A stretch of DNA of 64,000 nt, taken from positions 1 through 64,000 of the forward strand of contig JAZRYE010000004.1 in assembly GCA_045600585.1 (NCBI GenBank), in the 5' to 3' direction. The stretch is from JAZRYE01 sp045600585. Its GTDB lineage: Bacteria > Bacillota_I > Bacilli_A > RFN20 > CAG-826. Below are positions 24,863 to 33,845 of this stretch, piece after piece (the first letter of the stretch is position 1; every line of letters starts with the position of its first letter). The notes below the pieces were generated by a model. It ran no database searches and was not told the origin of the DNA. It saw nothing but the letters and a program-made list of their open reading frames with translations. The position numbers and the translations under genes were made by a program.

Positions 24863-25951
24863 TTAAATGTTGCCTAGGTATTGTTTGAAACACTTGGATG
24901 TTAATTCATTTTCAATATCGCCTTTTGTGGCTTTAAGGAAGTCTCTATTTGCTCTTAACACTTTCTTGAATCCTTTGTTGATATCGTCCATCATTGCTTG
25001 GATTAATTCACTTGAATCAAATCCTCTTGTTGGTTCAATTTTATCTGAGGCATACACTATCTTGGCTATTGGATCCATGTTTCTGTTTCCTGTCGCGTGA
25101 TACATTATTGCATTGAGAATCCTTTCGTTTTTAATGCCTAATGAATTCTCTGCAAGGTAAGCTCCAATGAACTGATGATAAGAGAAACTTGGGAGTTTTG
25201 CATAGCCACCGAATTGGCTGTTCATCAACTCAATAGTTTTGTCTTTTCCGAAGTCTTTACCTATGTCATGTAGGATACCAGCAACATAAGCTTCTCCGCT
25301 ATTTGTTAGGTGATGCTTCTTGGCTATTGATAAAGCTAAATGTGCTACTTCAAGAGCGTGCTTATATCTCTTTTCAGAATAAAAAGCTTTAATCTTTGGA
25401 ATGTAATATAGTTCATTTTCTTCAATATATTTCAAAACATTGATCGGCAAGTAAAGATCTTCAAGGTCTTTGACTTCTGTTGAAGAGACATCAACGACCT
25501 TACCAGGAACTGATTGCATATTGTAAGTTTTTACATTCTCAATATTTGTTTCGTATCCTGGTCTATCAAAATATATTATTTGGGCCAATTTTGAGAGTTC
25601 TAAGGCATCTTTCCACATATGAAACTTATTTACTTGATCCGTTCCAATAAGGTAGTAAATCGTGTCGTTCGGGAAGACTTCTCTAAAATGTCTAACTGTA
25701 TCAATAGAATAATTTGTGGATTTGCCACTATTGATTTCAAATTCATCCATAGAAAATCTTGGATAATTTTCAATTGATAACTTTATCATGGCGCATTTGT
25801 GTTCTACAGACACAGATGACTTTTTCCATATAGAAATTGGAGCAGGAACAAAAATAACATCAGCATCTAATTCTTCTGATGCGCTTTTTGCCATATTGAT
25901 ATGACCTAAATGAATTGGGTCAAATGCTCCGCCGAAAAGTACTTTATTCAT
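24863..25951 (-). CDS. nadD: Fused nicotinate-nucleotide adenylyltransferase and YqeK-type HD hydrolase
   Basis: Residues 1-190 are NadD, which makes nicotinate adenine dinucleotide from nicotinate mononucleotide and ATP. They have the nucleotidyltransferase motif GGAFDPIHLGH (7-17) and the closing SSTEV (156-160). Residues 192-362 are an HD-domain protein of the YqeK family (His198 in RYKHAL, His228-Asp229 in LHDIGK, the downstream YHQ and HATG segments). Known YqeK proteins hydrolyse diadenosine tetraphosphate. In B. subtilis these are two adjacent genes; here one frame covers both without an internal stop, the fusion form seen in mollicute-like lineages. The start codon overlaps the yhbY stop by one base. 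Confidence 0.93.
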   Translation of the reverse strand: MNKVLFGGAFDPIHLGHINMAKSASEELDADVIFVPAPISIWKKSSVSVEHKCAMIKLSIENYPRFSMDEFEINSGKSTNYSIDTVRHFREVFPNDTIYYLIGTDQVNKFHMWKDALELSKLAQIIYFDRPGYETNIENVKTYNMQSVPGKVVDVSSTEVKDLEDLYLPINVLKYIEENELYYIPKIKAFYSEKRYKHALEVAHLALSIAKKHHLTNSGEAYVAGILHDIGKDFGKDKTIELMNSQFGGYAKLPSFSYHQFIGAYLAENSLGIKNERILNAIMYHATGNRNMDPIAKIVYASDKIEPTRGFDSSELIQAMMDDINKGFKKVLRANRDFLKATKGDIENELTSKCFKQYLGNI

Positions 25952-26244
25952 TATTTTGTCAATTTGATTTTTGGGTTTTCTTTGTTCTTTCTATAAAGAA
26001 CGATTACTCTACCAACAACTTGAACAACTTCAGCATTTAACTTAGAAGCTAAATCTAAAGCTAATTCCATTAAAGGGGATGAGACTGATTTCATAACATC
26101 AATTTTGATAAGCTCATGAGCAGTAATAGCTTTGTTTAGCATATCAACTACAGTGTCATTGATTTCATTCTTACCAACTTGGTATCTCATTTTTAAAGTT
26201 GAGGCAATGCCTCTTAATTGTCTTTTTTCTGATGCTGTTAACAT
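25951..26244 (-). CDS. yhbY: CRM-domain RNA-binding protein YhbY (YqeI)
   Basis: The 97-residue protein is a single CRM domain, a KH-like RNA-binding fold associated with the 50S subunit precursor. Visible family features are LRGIASTLKMRYQVGKNEI near the N-terminus, the LIKIDVM strand, and the C-terminal AEVVQVVGRVIVLYRK, which is the standard ending. It lies 2 bp downstream of yqeH and overlaps nadD by one base, in the conserved yqeG-yqeH-yqeI-nadD order, here without aroE. Confidence 0.95.
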   Translation of the reverse strand: MLTASEKRQLRGIASTLKMRYQVGKNEINDTVVDMLNKAITAHELIKIDVMKSVSSPLMELALDLASKLNAEVVQVVGRVIVLYRKNKENPKIKLTK

Positions 26245-26246
26245 AA

Positions 26247-27386
26247 TTATTTCACCTTTGCTAATGTTTCATTCAATGCGCAACCTCTTGGAAGAGTAAC
26301 TCTAATAACTTGTCCTTTAGCGACAAATGAGAGCCATCCTAATCCTTCAATATTGATGTCGTGTTGCTTTCCATCATTTTCCATTGAATATTCAAACATA
26401 TCATAATCTCTAAATGATGAGTATCTATGGCTGACTGGTCTAACATACTGGGTATGAATGTTTTCTATGAATGCTTTCATTAAAGATTTTGATGCCAATT
26501 TTTTAACTTCAACTTTTTCGGAAGAATAGAACTTACATCCAAATGTCTTACCTTTAATGATTTCAAATGATGCCAAAGAACCAATCATAAGAGCATCACC
26601 GGCAGATACACTTCTAGCATGGACTCTAATTTCGTTTTTAGGAGTCACCATCTTTTGAATTTCTTTTTCGACTTTATTTATAACAGAGTGAGTTTGAGAA
26701 ATACCAGGAAGTTCATAGAAAGAAGCTGATCTTGATAATGGAATTTCCAAAACTTTGACGTTTGTTCCTTCATAGGATTCTGTTTTAATTTCACGCTTTG
26801 TCTTATTGACATAGTTTTTCATTACTTTGTTAATGATTGTTGTTTTGCCAGAAGACATATTTCCAATCATATAAACATCATGACCTTTTCTTGCTTCTTC
26901 TGTTGCCTTGATTAACAAATTACTATCAATTTTATCGTAAGCACTTAAAAGTCTAATTGTTACAGGGTCGATTCCAGCTTTTTGAAAACGCTTTCTTAAA
27001 TAATCGATTAAATCATCATCTTTAGCTTCTTTGCCGAATAAATCACGCTTAGTCGCTAATACAGAAACTTTATTATTTCTAACTTTCTTTGCAATTTCAG
27101 GATTGAGGTTTCCATTAAATGAGAACAAATCAACAACCCAAACGATATAAGCATCGCTTGCAACGGCGTCATCGAGGATAGTTAATACATCCTGATCAAC
27201 ACTTTCATCCAAAACGGTGGAATTCATTTCAATCATGCTGTTGTAACAGTTATCACAATAGATGATTTGAACTGGAACCTCTCTATTTAAGACTTCTGGT
27301 GAAATATAACCACTTTCTTTTGGATTGGTACTTTGGAGAATTGCTCCGCAGTGATAACAACGTTGAATTTTTCTAAGCTTTCCCAT
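26247..27386 (-). CDS. yqeH: Circularly permuted ribosome-biogenesis GTPase YqeH
   Basis: YqeH is needed for 30S subunit assembly. The 379-residue protein opens with a zinc finger (CYHCGA near residue 11, then CDNC). Its GTPase motifs come in permuted order: G4 (TKRDL in place of the usual NKxDL), G5 (LLSAYD), then G1 (GNMSSGKTT) and G3 (ELPGI). A C-terminal treble-clef-like domain ends in the family's LPRGC segment. I set the start at the ATG at 27386 because GGAGGA lies just ahead of it; an in-frame TTG 18 bp upstream is less likely. The gene starts inside the last codons of yqeG. Confidence 0.95.
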   Translation of the reverse strand: MGKLRKIQRCYHCGAILQSTNPKESGYISPEVLNREVPVQIIYCDNCYNSMIEMNSTVLDESVDQDVLTILDDAVASDAYIVWVVDLFSFNGNLNPEIAKKVRNNKVSVLATKRDLFGKEAKDDDLIDYLRKRFQKAGIDPVTIRLLSAYDKIDSNLLIKATEEARKGHDVYMIGNMSSGKTTIINKVMKNYVNKTKREIKTESYEGTNVKVLEIPLSRSASFYELPGISQTHSVINKVEKEIQKMVTPKNEIRVHARSVSAGDALMIGSLASFEIIKGKTFGCKFYSSEKVEVKKLASKSLMKAFIENIHTQYVRPVSHRYSSFRDYDMFEYSMENDGKQHDINIEGLGWLSFVAKGQVIRVTLPRGCALNETLAKVK

Positions 27387-27921
27387 ATTTATTCCTCCAA
27401 TCAATTAAATTGCCTTTCCTTTGATGATATCTTCTAATTGGCCTACCGAATATTCTGTTGATATGTGTAGTCCATTGATCTTCTTTTACAATTTTGTCAG
27501 TTAACACGATTCTTATCTTTGCTTTATTTGCTGCAATTACATCAGTCATCATCTGATCACCAACAAACATTACTTCGTCTCTATTTAGGTTTTCTTCTTT
27601 GATGAACTTATTGATCTTTTTAGGGAACGGTTTCATTGCGCTATTGATGAATTGAAGATGTAAATCATTCGCATAGCTGCCAACTCTTTTACCTTTGTTG
27701 TTGCTAATGATGACAACCCTGATTCCTGAGTTCTGTAACTTTGAAATTAATTCCTTTGCTTCTTTTATGGGATGATAAAGCTTATAGCTATCTAATGTGT
27801 TATCTAAATCAACTAAAAGAGTTTTGACATTATTCGATTTAAAGAACTGAATATCTATTTCATAGATTGATTTAGCATGAGCAAATGGAATGAAATGTTT
27901 GAACATATTATTATGATACAT
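27373..27921 (-). CDS. yqeG: HAD-family phosphatase YqeG
   Basis: YqeG is a haloacid-dehalogenase-superfamily phosphatase of the YqeG/GEP4 type. The catalytic motif DLDNTLD lies near residue 38. VIISNNKG is motif II, and the GDQMMTDVIAANK segment supplies motif III/IV, matching YqeG homologues. Related GEP4 dephosphorylates phosphatidylglycerophosphate; for bacterial YqeG the substrate is uncertain. The true start may be the second ATG (27904-27906), because homologues begin with the MFKHF-like peptide. Neither candidate has a Shine-Dalgarno sequence. The 3' end overlaps the yqeH start by 14 bp. Confidence 0.9.
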   Translation of the reverse strand: MYHNNMFKHFIPFAHAKSIYEIDIQFFKSNNVKTLLVDLDNTLDSYKLYHPIKEAKELISKLQNSGIRVVIISNNKGKRVGSYANDLHLQFINSAMKPFPKKINKFIKEENLNRDEVMFVGDQMMTDVIAANKAKIRIVLTDKIVKEDQWTTHINRIFGRPIRRYHQRKGNLIDWRNKYGKA

Positions 27922-27923
27922 TA

Positions 27924-27948
27924 AAAAGTCTTTTAATTATAGACTTTT
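27924..27948 (-). promoter_or_regulatory. Promoter of the yqeG operon inside an inverted repeat
   Basis: On the minus strand TATAAT (27936-27941) lies between the arms of an inverted repeat (AAAAGTC at 27924-27930 and GACTTTT at 27942-27948). No convincing -35 is visible. An operator wrapped round the -10 or a transcript-start hairpin are both possible. Confidence 0.4.
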
Positions 27949-27980
27949 AGAATCACATAGTCTTAAATAACGCTTTAGAG

Positions 27981-28025
27981 CAAAATAAAAACTGGTAAAT
28001 ATTATTACTAATAATCTACCAGTTT
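27981..28025 (-). terminator. Terminator after parC
   Basis: A 9-bp stem (27989-27997 with 28017-28025) encloses an AT-rich loop. Read on the minus strand it is followed by TTTTTATTTTG, giving a plausible intrinsic terminator. Confidence 0.72.
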
Positions 28026-28059
28026 ATTACTAAATTACAATATCAATATACAAAGTATA

Positions 28060-30681
28060 TTAATCTAAATCATCGAATATTGATATTTGTTCAAACGACC
28101 CATCTTCTTCTTTAAGGTCAGTTTCTTCGTCAAGTGTCACATTTTCAGGGCTATTTTCTTCTTTGATTTTAGCTTCTTTGACAACAATTGGATGAGAAAT
28201 GCTTGAATGATTAATTGTTTCTAAAGTTGAATCAATGACTTGAACAATGTCAGTTTTTGCAGGTATGTCTAAGTTCTTCTTGGCATACTTTGCAATGTCT
28301 GTCATGTGATAATCATTTATCTCATTTGCCACTATTTCTTGATTGCTTAACAATGTAGTTAGAATGTTCTTCTCTAAAGAAGTATCTAATTTATATGCAG
28401 CAATAATCTTGTGTGGTTCACCTTTGAATGAAGGGCAAACAACCATTGTTTTTCCTAGGCGTGCAGTGCGCGTAACCTTATTATTATCTAAGATTCTATA
28501 GTGTCCTTTATCTGTAACTATAAGGATCTTTGCTTTTTCATTTTCATCAAATGCAATTAAGGCAGCAGCTTGATTTTTACCTAATCCAGAGATGGATTTA
28601 ACACCACCAGCTGTATTTCCTATGATGTTCAATTCGTTTTCATTGAATTGTGATGCCACGCCATTACTTGTTAAAACAAGTAAGTCACTATTTCCTGTGA
28701 GGATTTGTATTCCGCATACTTCATCTCCGTTCATTAATCTCATGTAACGGACAGGACGTGAGTGCTTTTGCGAATCTAAAGCGTTGACAGCCATACGTTT
28801 GATTTGGCCATATCTTGTTAAAATAGCCAAATAGAGGTCGTTTCTGAATTCAGAAATAATAATACCCTTGATGACTTTTTCTCCTGCTGACAATGTAGCA
28901 AATTGGTTTAAGTGTGTTCCTTCATCTTTCCAACGGCTTTCTGTCATTTTGTGAACTGGAACGCATACATAGTTACCTATATTTGTAAAACAAATAAGGT
29001 AATCGGTTGTAATTGCTTGTCCAGATGTTACCAAGATATCGCCATCTTTCATGCCAGGCAATGCGTTTTCACCTGATGATCTAAAGCTCTTGATAGTTGA
29101 ACGTTTTAAATATCCGTCTCTAGTCAAGGCAACCATAACATCATCTTTTGCAATAAGTTGTCTCTTATCAATTTCGATTTCAGCGCCTTTTTCTTGGATA
29201 ACTGTTTTTCTATCGTCACCATATTTTTCAGCGATAGCTTTTAAATCTTTTGCTAAAACTCTATTGAGTTTATTTGGATCTTCAAGGATTCCTCTTAACT
29301 CTTCGATGTCTTTTTGCAATTGCTTAGCTTCTAACTCGAGAGTTAACTCGTCTGTATGACTTAATTTGTATAAAGGCATTGTAACGATAGCTTCAGCTTG
29401 TTCGTTTGAGAATCCAAAATGGTTCATAATGTTAACTTTAGAATCGGCTTTGTCTTTACTTTTTCTAATAATCTCAACTACTTCATTAATGTTGATTGAC
29501 GCCTTGATTAAGCCTTCAACTATGTGTAATCTTGCTAAATATTTGTTTAAATCATATTTGCTTTTACGAGTTACAACATCAACTTGGTGAGCAATATATG
29601 CATCGACATAGCTTAATAAATCTAATGTCTTTGGACGTCCATCAACAATAGCAACCATATTCGTAGAATATGAAGATACTAATGAAGTCTTGTTTGTTAA
29701 GTATTTAAGAAGCATTTCAGCGTTGGCGTCTTTTTTGAGATCAATAACGATTCTAATGCCTTTCCAGTCACTTTCATCACGGATTTCAACTAAACCATCA
29801 ACTGCTTTAGAGTGAATGATTTTATCAATTTCAAAAACCATATCTTTTTTAACAATTTTGTATGGTATTTCCGTGATGATAATTTGTTGATTATCTTTGT
29901 TTTGAACAATTTCAGTTTTACTTGCAACTTCAATTCTTCCACGACCTGTTGTATAGATATTTTTGAGTCCTTCGGAACGATAAATGATACCGCCACCAGG
30001 GAAATCTGGTCCTTGAACAAATTGCATCAAATCTTCGACTGTTGCAGTTTTATGACCAATTCTATAAATGACAGCGTCGATTACTTCTCTTAAGTTATGA
30101 GGTGGGATTTCTGTTGCTAAAGCAACAGCAATACCTTCTGTACCGTTAACAAATAAGTTAGGGAATCTTGCTGGCAAGACAATTGGCTCAAGTTCTGTAT
30201 CATCGAAGTTAAGTTGCATATCAACTGTATTCTTATCAATTTCTTTGATAAGCTCATTAGATAATTCACTTAATCTTGATTCTGTATAACGATAAGCAGC
30301 TGGTGAGTCGCCATCAATAGAGCCATTGTTTCCTTGGAAATCAATTAATGGATATCTTACTTTCCAATCTTGAGACATACGAGCAAGTGCTTCATAAATA
30401 GAAGTATCGCCATGTGGGTGGAAAGTACCCATAACAGCACCGACTGTGTGTGCGCATTTTCTTGTTGGCTTGTTGAATACGTTATTGTTTTTGAACATAG
30501 AGAAGATAATTCTTCTCTGAACTGGTTTTAATCCATCTCTTACGTCAGGAATAGCACGATCTTGAATGACATATTTTGCATAAGTTGCATAACGATCACC
30601 CATGACGTCTTCAAGAGGCATAATTTGGATATTTTCAGGAATTGCTTCTTCTACAGGAGCTTCGACTTTTTTCTTAGCCAT
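28060..30681 (-). CDS. parC: DNA topoisomerase IV subunit A
   Basis: ParC cuts and rejoins duplex DNA to unlink daughter chromosomes. Residues 30-500 form the winged-helix/tower breakage domain with the active-site Tyr132 in AAYRYTE. The GNNGSIDGDSPAA segment is of ParC rather than GyrA type. The C-terminal beta-pinwheel lacks the QRRGGKG GyrA box, which also points to ParC. The quinolone-determining region reads HPHGDTSIYEA, with Thr93 where Ser is common. The 873-residue protein ends in an acidic tail. It is coupled to parE with a 2-bp gap, with AGGAGG ahead of its ATG. Confidence 0.93.
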   Translation of the reverse strand: MAKKKVEAPVEEAIPENIQIMPLEDVMGDRYATYAKYVIQDRAIPDVRDGLKPVQRRIIFSMFKNNNVFNKPTRKCAHTVGAVMGTFHPHGDTSIYEALARMSQDWKVRYPLIDFQGNNGSIDGDSPAAYRYTESRLSELSNELIKEIDKNTVDMQLNFDDTELEPIVLPARFPNLFVNGTEGIAVALATEIPPHNLREVIDAVIYRIGHKTATVEDLMQFVQGPDFPGGGIIYRSEGLKNIYTTGRGRIEVASKTEIVQNKDNQQIIITEIPYKIVKKDMVFEIDKIIHSKAVDGLVEIRDESDWKGIRIVIDLKKDANAEMLLKYLTNKTSLVSSYSTNMVAIVDGRPKTLDLLSYVDAYIAHQVDVVTRKSKYDLNKYLARLHIVEGLIKASININEVVEIIRKSKDKADSKVNIMNHFGFSNEQAEAIVTMPLYKLSHTDELTLELEAKQLQKDIEELRGILEDPNKLNRVLAKDLKAIAEKYGDDRKTVIQEKGAEIEIDKRQLIAKDDVMVALTRDGYLKRSTIKSFRSSGENALPGMKDGDILVTSGQAITTDYLICFTNIGNYVCVPVHKMTESRWKDEGTHLNQFATLSAGEKVIKGIIISEFRNDLYLAILTRYGQIKRMAVNALDSQKHSRPVRYMRLMNGDEVCGIQILTGNSDLLVLTSNGVASQFNENELNIIGNTAGGVKSISGLGKNQAAALIAFDENEKAKILIVTDKGHYRILDNNKVTRTARLGKTMVVCPSFKGEPHKIIAAYKLDTSLEKNILTTLLSNQEIVANEINDYHMTDIAKYAKKNLDIPAKTDIVQVIDSTLETINHSSISHPIVVKEAKIKEENSPENVTLDEETDLKEEDGSFEQISIFDDLD

Positions 30682-30683
30682 AA

Positions 30684-32627
30684 TTATTTTACCTCCTTCA
30701 TGAATGTATCGACTTTATTGAAGTCGACATTATCTTCAACCCATTGTCTTCTTACAACTGTATCTTTACCCATAAGGACAGACACACGCTTCTCAGCGAC
30801 AAATGGATCTTCAATGTCTACTTGGATTAATAATCTTGATTTTGGATCCATAGTAGTTTCTTTTAATTGCACGGCATCCATTTCACCAAGACCTTTATAT
30901 CTGGATACTTTGTATCCACCTCCAACTTTCTTCTTTGCTGCTTCTAAACCTTCATCGTCCCATGCATATTGTTGAGTGACCTTTTTTCCATCTTCTTTGT
31001 AGACTCTATAAAGAGGAGGAACAGCAATATAGACATGGCCTGAAGTGATTAAATTTCTCATGTAATGATAGAAGAAAGTTAATAATAATGTTTGAATGTG
31101 AGCACCATCGGTATCAGCATCGGTCATGATAATAATTTTACCGTAATGGATATCTTCAATATCGAATGATTGACCAAATCCAGCGCCAATTGTGTTAATA
31201 ATTGTTGCAATTTCTTCATTATGTAGAAGCTTGTCAATTGATAAACCATCAGTGTTTAAAGGCTTGCCACGAAGAGGAAGAATAGCTTGATGTAATCTAT
31301 CTCTACCTTTTTTAGCGGTGCCACCAGCGGAATCGCCTTCAACGATAAATAATTCGTTTTTAGCATATTCTTTGCTTTGAGCTGGAGTTAATTTGTCAGA
31401 AAGAATGACATCTTGTTTTACTTTCTTTGTGCTTCTAGCTTCTTCTTTTGCTTTTCTTGCTGCAAGTCTTGCTTGTTGGCTATCAACACATTTTTTAATA
31501 ATTGTTAAAGCTGTTTCTTTGTTCTCAGTTAAATAATAAGTAAACTTATTATAAATAAAGTTTGCAACAACTTGTGTAGCAGCTGGCGTACCTAATTTAC
31601 CTTTTGTTTGTCCTTCAAATTCAAGAATAGGTTCTGGAACTTTTAATGAGATGATTGCTGTTAAGCCTTCTCTAATATCTCCACCTTCAAGTTTCTTTCC
31701 TTTGAGCAGCTTGTTGTTTTCTGCGAAGTCATTGACTGCTCTAGAAATGCCTGCTCTAAAGCCAACTTCGTGAGTACCACCATCTCTTGTTCTTACATTG
31801 TTTACATAAGAATAAATGGTTTCATTGTAATCTTCATTGCAATATTGCAATGCAACTTCGACATCGATATTTGTTTCTTTATCTAAATCATTGAAATCAA
31901 CAATTTCTGTTAATGGATTTTTGTTTGCATTAATGCTTCCAACATACTCTCTTAAACCATTTTCATAAAAGAAATCTTGTACTTGATTAATTCTTTCGTC
32001 AGTTAATACAAAATGTACACCTTTCATAAGGAAAGCTGATTCTTGTAAATGGTTCGCAATTGTGTCCCATTTGAAGTCAACTGTTGAGAAAATTGATGCA
32101 TCTGGTTTAAATCTTACTAAAGTACCATGCTTTTTAGTCGCACCTAATGTTTCTAGTGGCACTGAAATGTGACCACCATTTTCAAAGCGAATATGATGAG
32201 CCATTCCTTTTGTATAAACTGTTACATCTAACCATTCTGATAAAGCATTTGTTACTGATGCACCAACGCCATGTAAACCAGCTGAACTTTTATATACAGC
32301 ACTATTGAATTTACCACCGGCATGTAACTCCATGAAAACAAGCTCAATACCAGGTCTTCCAGTTTCTTTATTAATATCAACAGGTATGCCACGTCCTTCA
32401 TCAAGAACGCTTAAGGATCCGTCTTTGTGTATTGTTACGGAAATTTTATTTCCGTATCCTGCTAATGCTTCATCGACAGAGTTGTCAACTACTTCCCAAA
32501 CTAAATGATGCAAGCCGGTAGAATTGGAAGAACCAATATACATACCAGGTCTTTTTCTTACACCCTCTAGGCCTTGCAAAATATGGATCTCATTAGCTGA
32601 ATAAGTGACTTCTCTATTATTATCCAT
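30684..32627 (-). CDS. parE: DNA topoisomerase IV subunit B
   Basis: ParE is the ATPase subunit of topoisomerase IV. The GHKL ATPase domain shows VDNSVDEALAG, the DEGRGIP motif and GLHGVGASVTNALS. The transducer follows, then the TOPRIM domain with IVEGDSAGG and MTDADTDGAHI, and the C-terminal GEMDAVQLKETTMDP segment. The length of 647 residues is typical for ParE. GGAGGG lies 9 bases from the ATG, with a GCGTGCACGC palindrome between them that can form a small hairpin. The gene pair lies 3-8 kb from the candidate dif site, where decatenation occurs. Confidence 0.94.
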   Translation of the reverse strand: MDNNREVTYSANEIHILQGLEGVRKRPGMYIGSSNSTGLHHLVWEVVDNSVDEALAGYGNKISVTIHKDGSLSVLDEGRGIPVDINKETGRPGIELVFMELHAGGKFNSAVYKSSAGLHGVGASVTNALSEWLDVTVYTKGMAHHIRFENGGHISVPLETLGATKKHGTLVRFKPDASIFSTVDFKWDTIANHLQESAFLMKGVHFVLTDERINQVQDFFYENGLREYVGSINANKNPLTEIVDFNDLDKETNIDVEVALQYCNEDYNETIYSYVNNVRTRDGGTHEVGFRAGISRAVNDFAENNKLLKGKKLEGGDIREGLTAIISLKVPEPILEFEGQTKGKLGTPAATQVVANFIYNKFTYYLTENKETALTIIKKCVDSQQARLAARKAKEEARSTKKVKQDVILSDKLTPAQSKEYAKNELFIVEGDSAGGTAKKGRDRLHQAILPLRGKPLNTDGLSIDKLLHNEEIATIINTIGAGFGQSFDIEDIHYGKIIIMTDADTDGAHIQTLLLTFFYHYMRNLITSGHVYIAVPPLYRVYKEDGKKVTQQYAWDDEGLEAAKKKVGGGYKVSRYKGLGEMDAVQLKETTMDPKSRLLIQVDIEDPFVAEKRVSVLMGKDTVVRRQWVEDNVDFNKVDTFMKEVK

Positions 32628-32657
32628 GCGTGCACGCCCTCCTACCTAAACGCATTA

Positions 32658-32686
32658 ATTATATACAAAATATTTTGCAAATATAA
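32658..32686 (-). promoter_or_regulatory. Putative parE promoter
   Basis: On the minus strand a perfect TATAAT (32658-32663) has a weak TTATAT 17 bp upstream. The leader would carry the GGAGGG site at 32637-32642. Confidence 0.45.
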
Positions 32687-32730
32687 AGTTATTTAGTAGA
32701 ATAGAAATTGTCTTTTTGGAGGTACAAAAA

Positions 32731-33489
32731 ATGAATATATTAATAAATATATTAGTGCCAATTTTATGTATTATAATCGGATATCTTTTTGGATCTATAT
32801 CCAATTCCATTTTGATTGGTAAGCTATTTTTTCATCAAGACCCAAGAGATTTTGGTAGTAAAAATGCAGGTGCAACAAATTCTGGAAGACTTTGGGGAAA
32901 GAAAATTGGCTTTTTAATCATTGTTTTGGATATCATGAAAGGCTTTATTCCATTTGTTGCGATTAGATTGCTTTTAACCTATATTTCAGTTAATGGCATG
33001 GTATTATTACCTAAGCCAGCAGACTTTATTTCTGGTAATATTTCCTCATTTTATATTCATTGGCCTGTTTATTGGATGGTTGCTTTAGGAACATTCTTTG
33101 GACATTGCTACCCAATCTTTCATCAGTTTAAAGGTGGCAAAGTTGTTACTGTTTATTTCACAATGTTTGCTGAAGCATGTCCTGCTCTAGCATTTGGAAT
33201 TCTTCTTACAACATATTTAGTTACTTTAAAGATTAGTAAATACGTTAGCTTATCAGCATTCGTAACAACAGTTGTATGTAGCACTATTTCTTGGATCCTC
33301 ACAATCTTATTCTTGTGCGGCGTACTTCCTTATAGTGTCATGTTTGGAATGTCGTGGTTTGGATATGTTGATTGCGGCTTAGTATTCTCTATTTTAGCCA
33401 CTCTCGGAGGTCTTCTTCTTTTCTGGAGACATAGATCTAATATTGAGCGTTTAAAGAGCGGAACAGAGCGAAAAATAAGTTGGATGTGA
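32731..33489 (+). CDS. plsY: Acyl-phosphate:glycerol-3-phosphate acyltransferase PlsY
   Basis: PlsY transfers an acyl group from acyl phosphate to glycerol 3-phosphate, the first step of phospholipid synthesis. Family signatures are the first helix with GYLFGSISNSILIGK, the RDFGSKNAGATNSGR motif, and the GHCYPIFHQFKGGK segment that binds phosphate. About seven hydrophobic segments are visible over 252 residues, somewhat longer than most PlsY because of an extra stretch around residues 78-105. The ATG at 32731 has GGAGG 8 bases upstream. It is divergent from parE, and a terminator follows. plsX is not in the window. Confidence 0.93.
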   Translation: MNILINILVPILCIIIGYLFGSISNSILIGKLFFHQDPRDFGSKNAGATNSGRLWGKKIGFLIIVLDIMKGFIPFVAIRLLLTYISVNGMVLLPKPADFISGNISSFYIHWPVYWMVALGTFFGHCYPIFHQFKGGKVVTVYFTMFAEACPALAFGILLTTYLVTLKISKYVSLSAFVTTVVCSTISWILTILFLCGVLPYSVMFGMSWFGYVDCGLVFSILATLGGLLLFWRHRSNIERLKSGTERKISWM

Positions 33490-33520
33490 TTAGTAATTAA
33501 TTAGTAGATTAATAGTAAAC

Positions 33521-33541
33521 TCCACCTAAAGGTGGTTTTTA
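33521..33541 (+). terminator. Terminator after plsY
   Basis: CCACC (33522-33526) pairs with GGTGG (33531-33535) across a TAAA tetraloop and runs into a T tract. Confidence 0.75.
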
Positions 33542-33562
33542 TTTACAACAAAATATTAGACA

Positions 33563-33588
33563 TAAGAAAAGCACCCTTTTCAGGATGC
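33563..33588 (-). terminator. Terminator after the rpmG-efp-yneF group
   Basis: Read on the minus strand, GCATCC and GGGTGC arms pair around a GAAAA-type loop with one weak pair and run into TTTTC. It faces the plsY terminator, as expected between convergent units. Confidence 0.65.
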
Positions 33589-33605
33589 TCAACTTATTGA
33601 TTGAA

Positions 33606-33827
33606 TTACTTTTGTGAGTTGACGTTTCTCATGACTTCGCGAACTTGTTTTTCAGATGGTTTTCTGCCCATTGACATAAACATAGTGCGAATCATTTTTT
33701 CGTTGATTGGAGGGTTCTTTTCAAGTTGCTTCTTGAAATAATAACGAGCTCCGAAGAATCCAGCAACTGCACCGCCAATAATAGCTAATACAATCCAGAG
33801 AACGAATGCCCAAACTTCTAATTCCAT
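33606..33827 (-). CDS. yneF: Small membrane protein YneF (UPF0154)
   Basis: The 73-residue protein has one N-terminal transmembrane helix (about 6-30) and the family signature FKKQLEKNPPINEKMIRTMF, followed by MSMGRKPSEKQV. This is the conserved block of YneF proteins of Bacillota. Function is not known. AGAGG precedes the ATG, 18 bp behind efp, so it is probably co-transcribed with efp. Confidence 0.92.
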   Translation of the reverse strand: MELEVWAFVLWIVLAIIGGAVAGFFGARYYFKKQLEKNPPINEKMIRTMFMSMGRKPSEKQVREVMRNVNSQK

Positions 33828-33845
33828 TTGGTCAACCTCTTTTGA

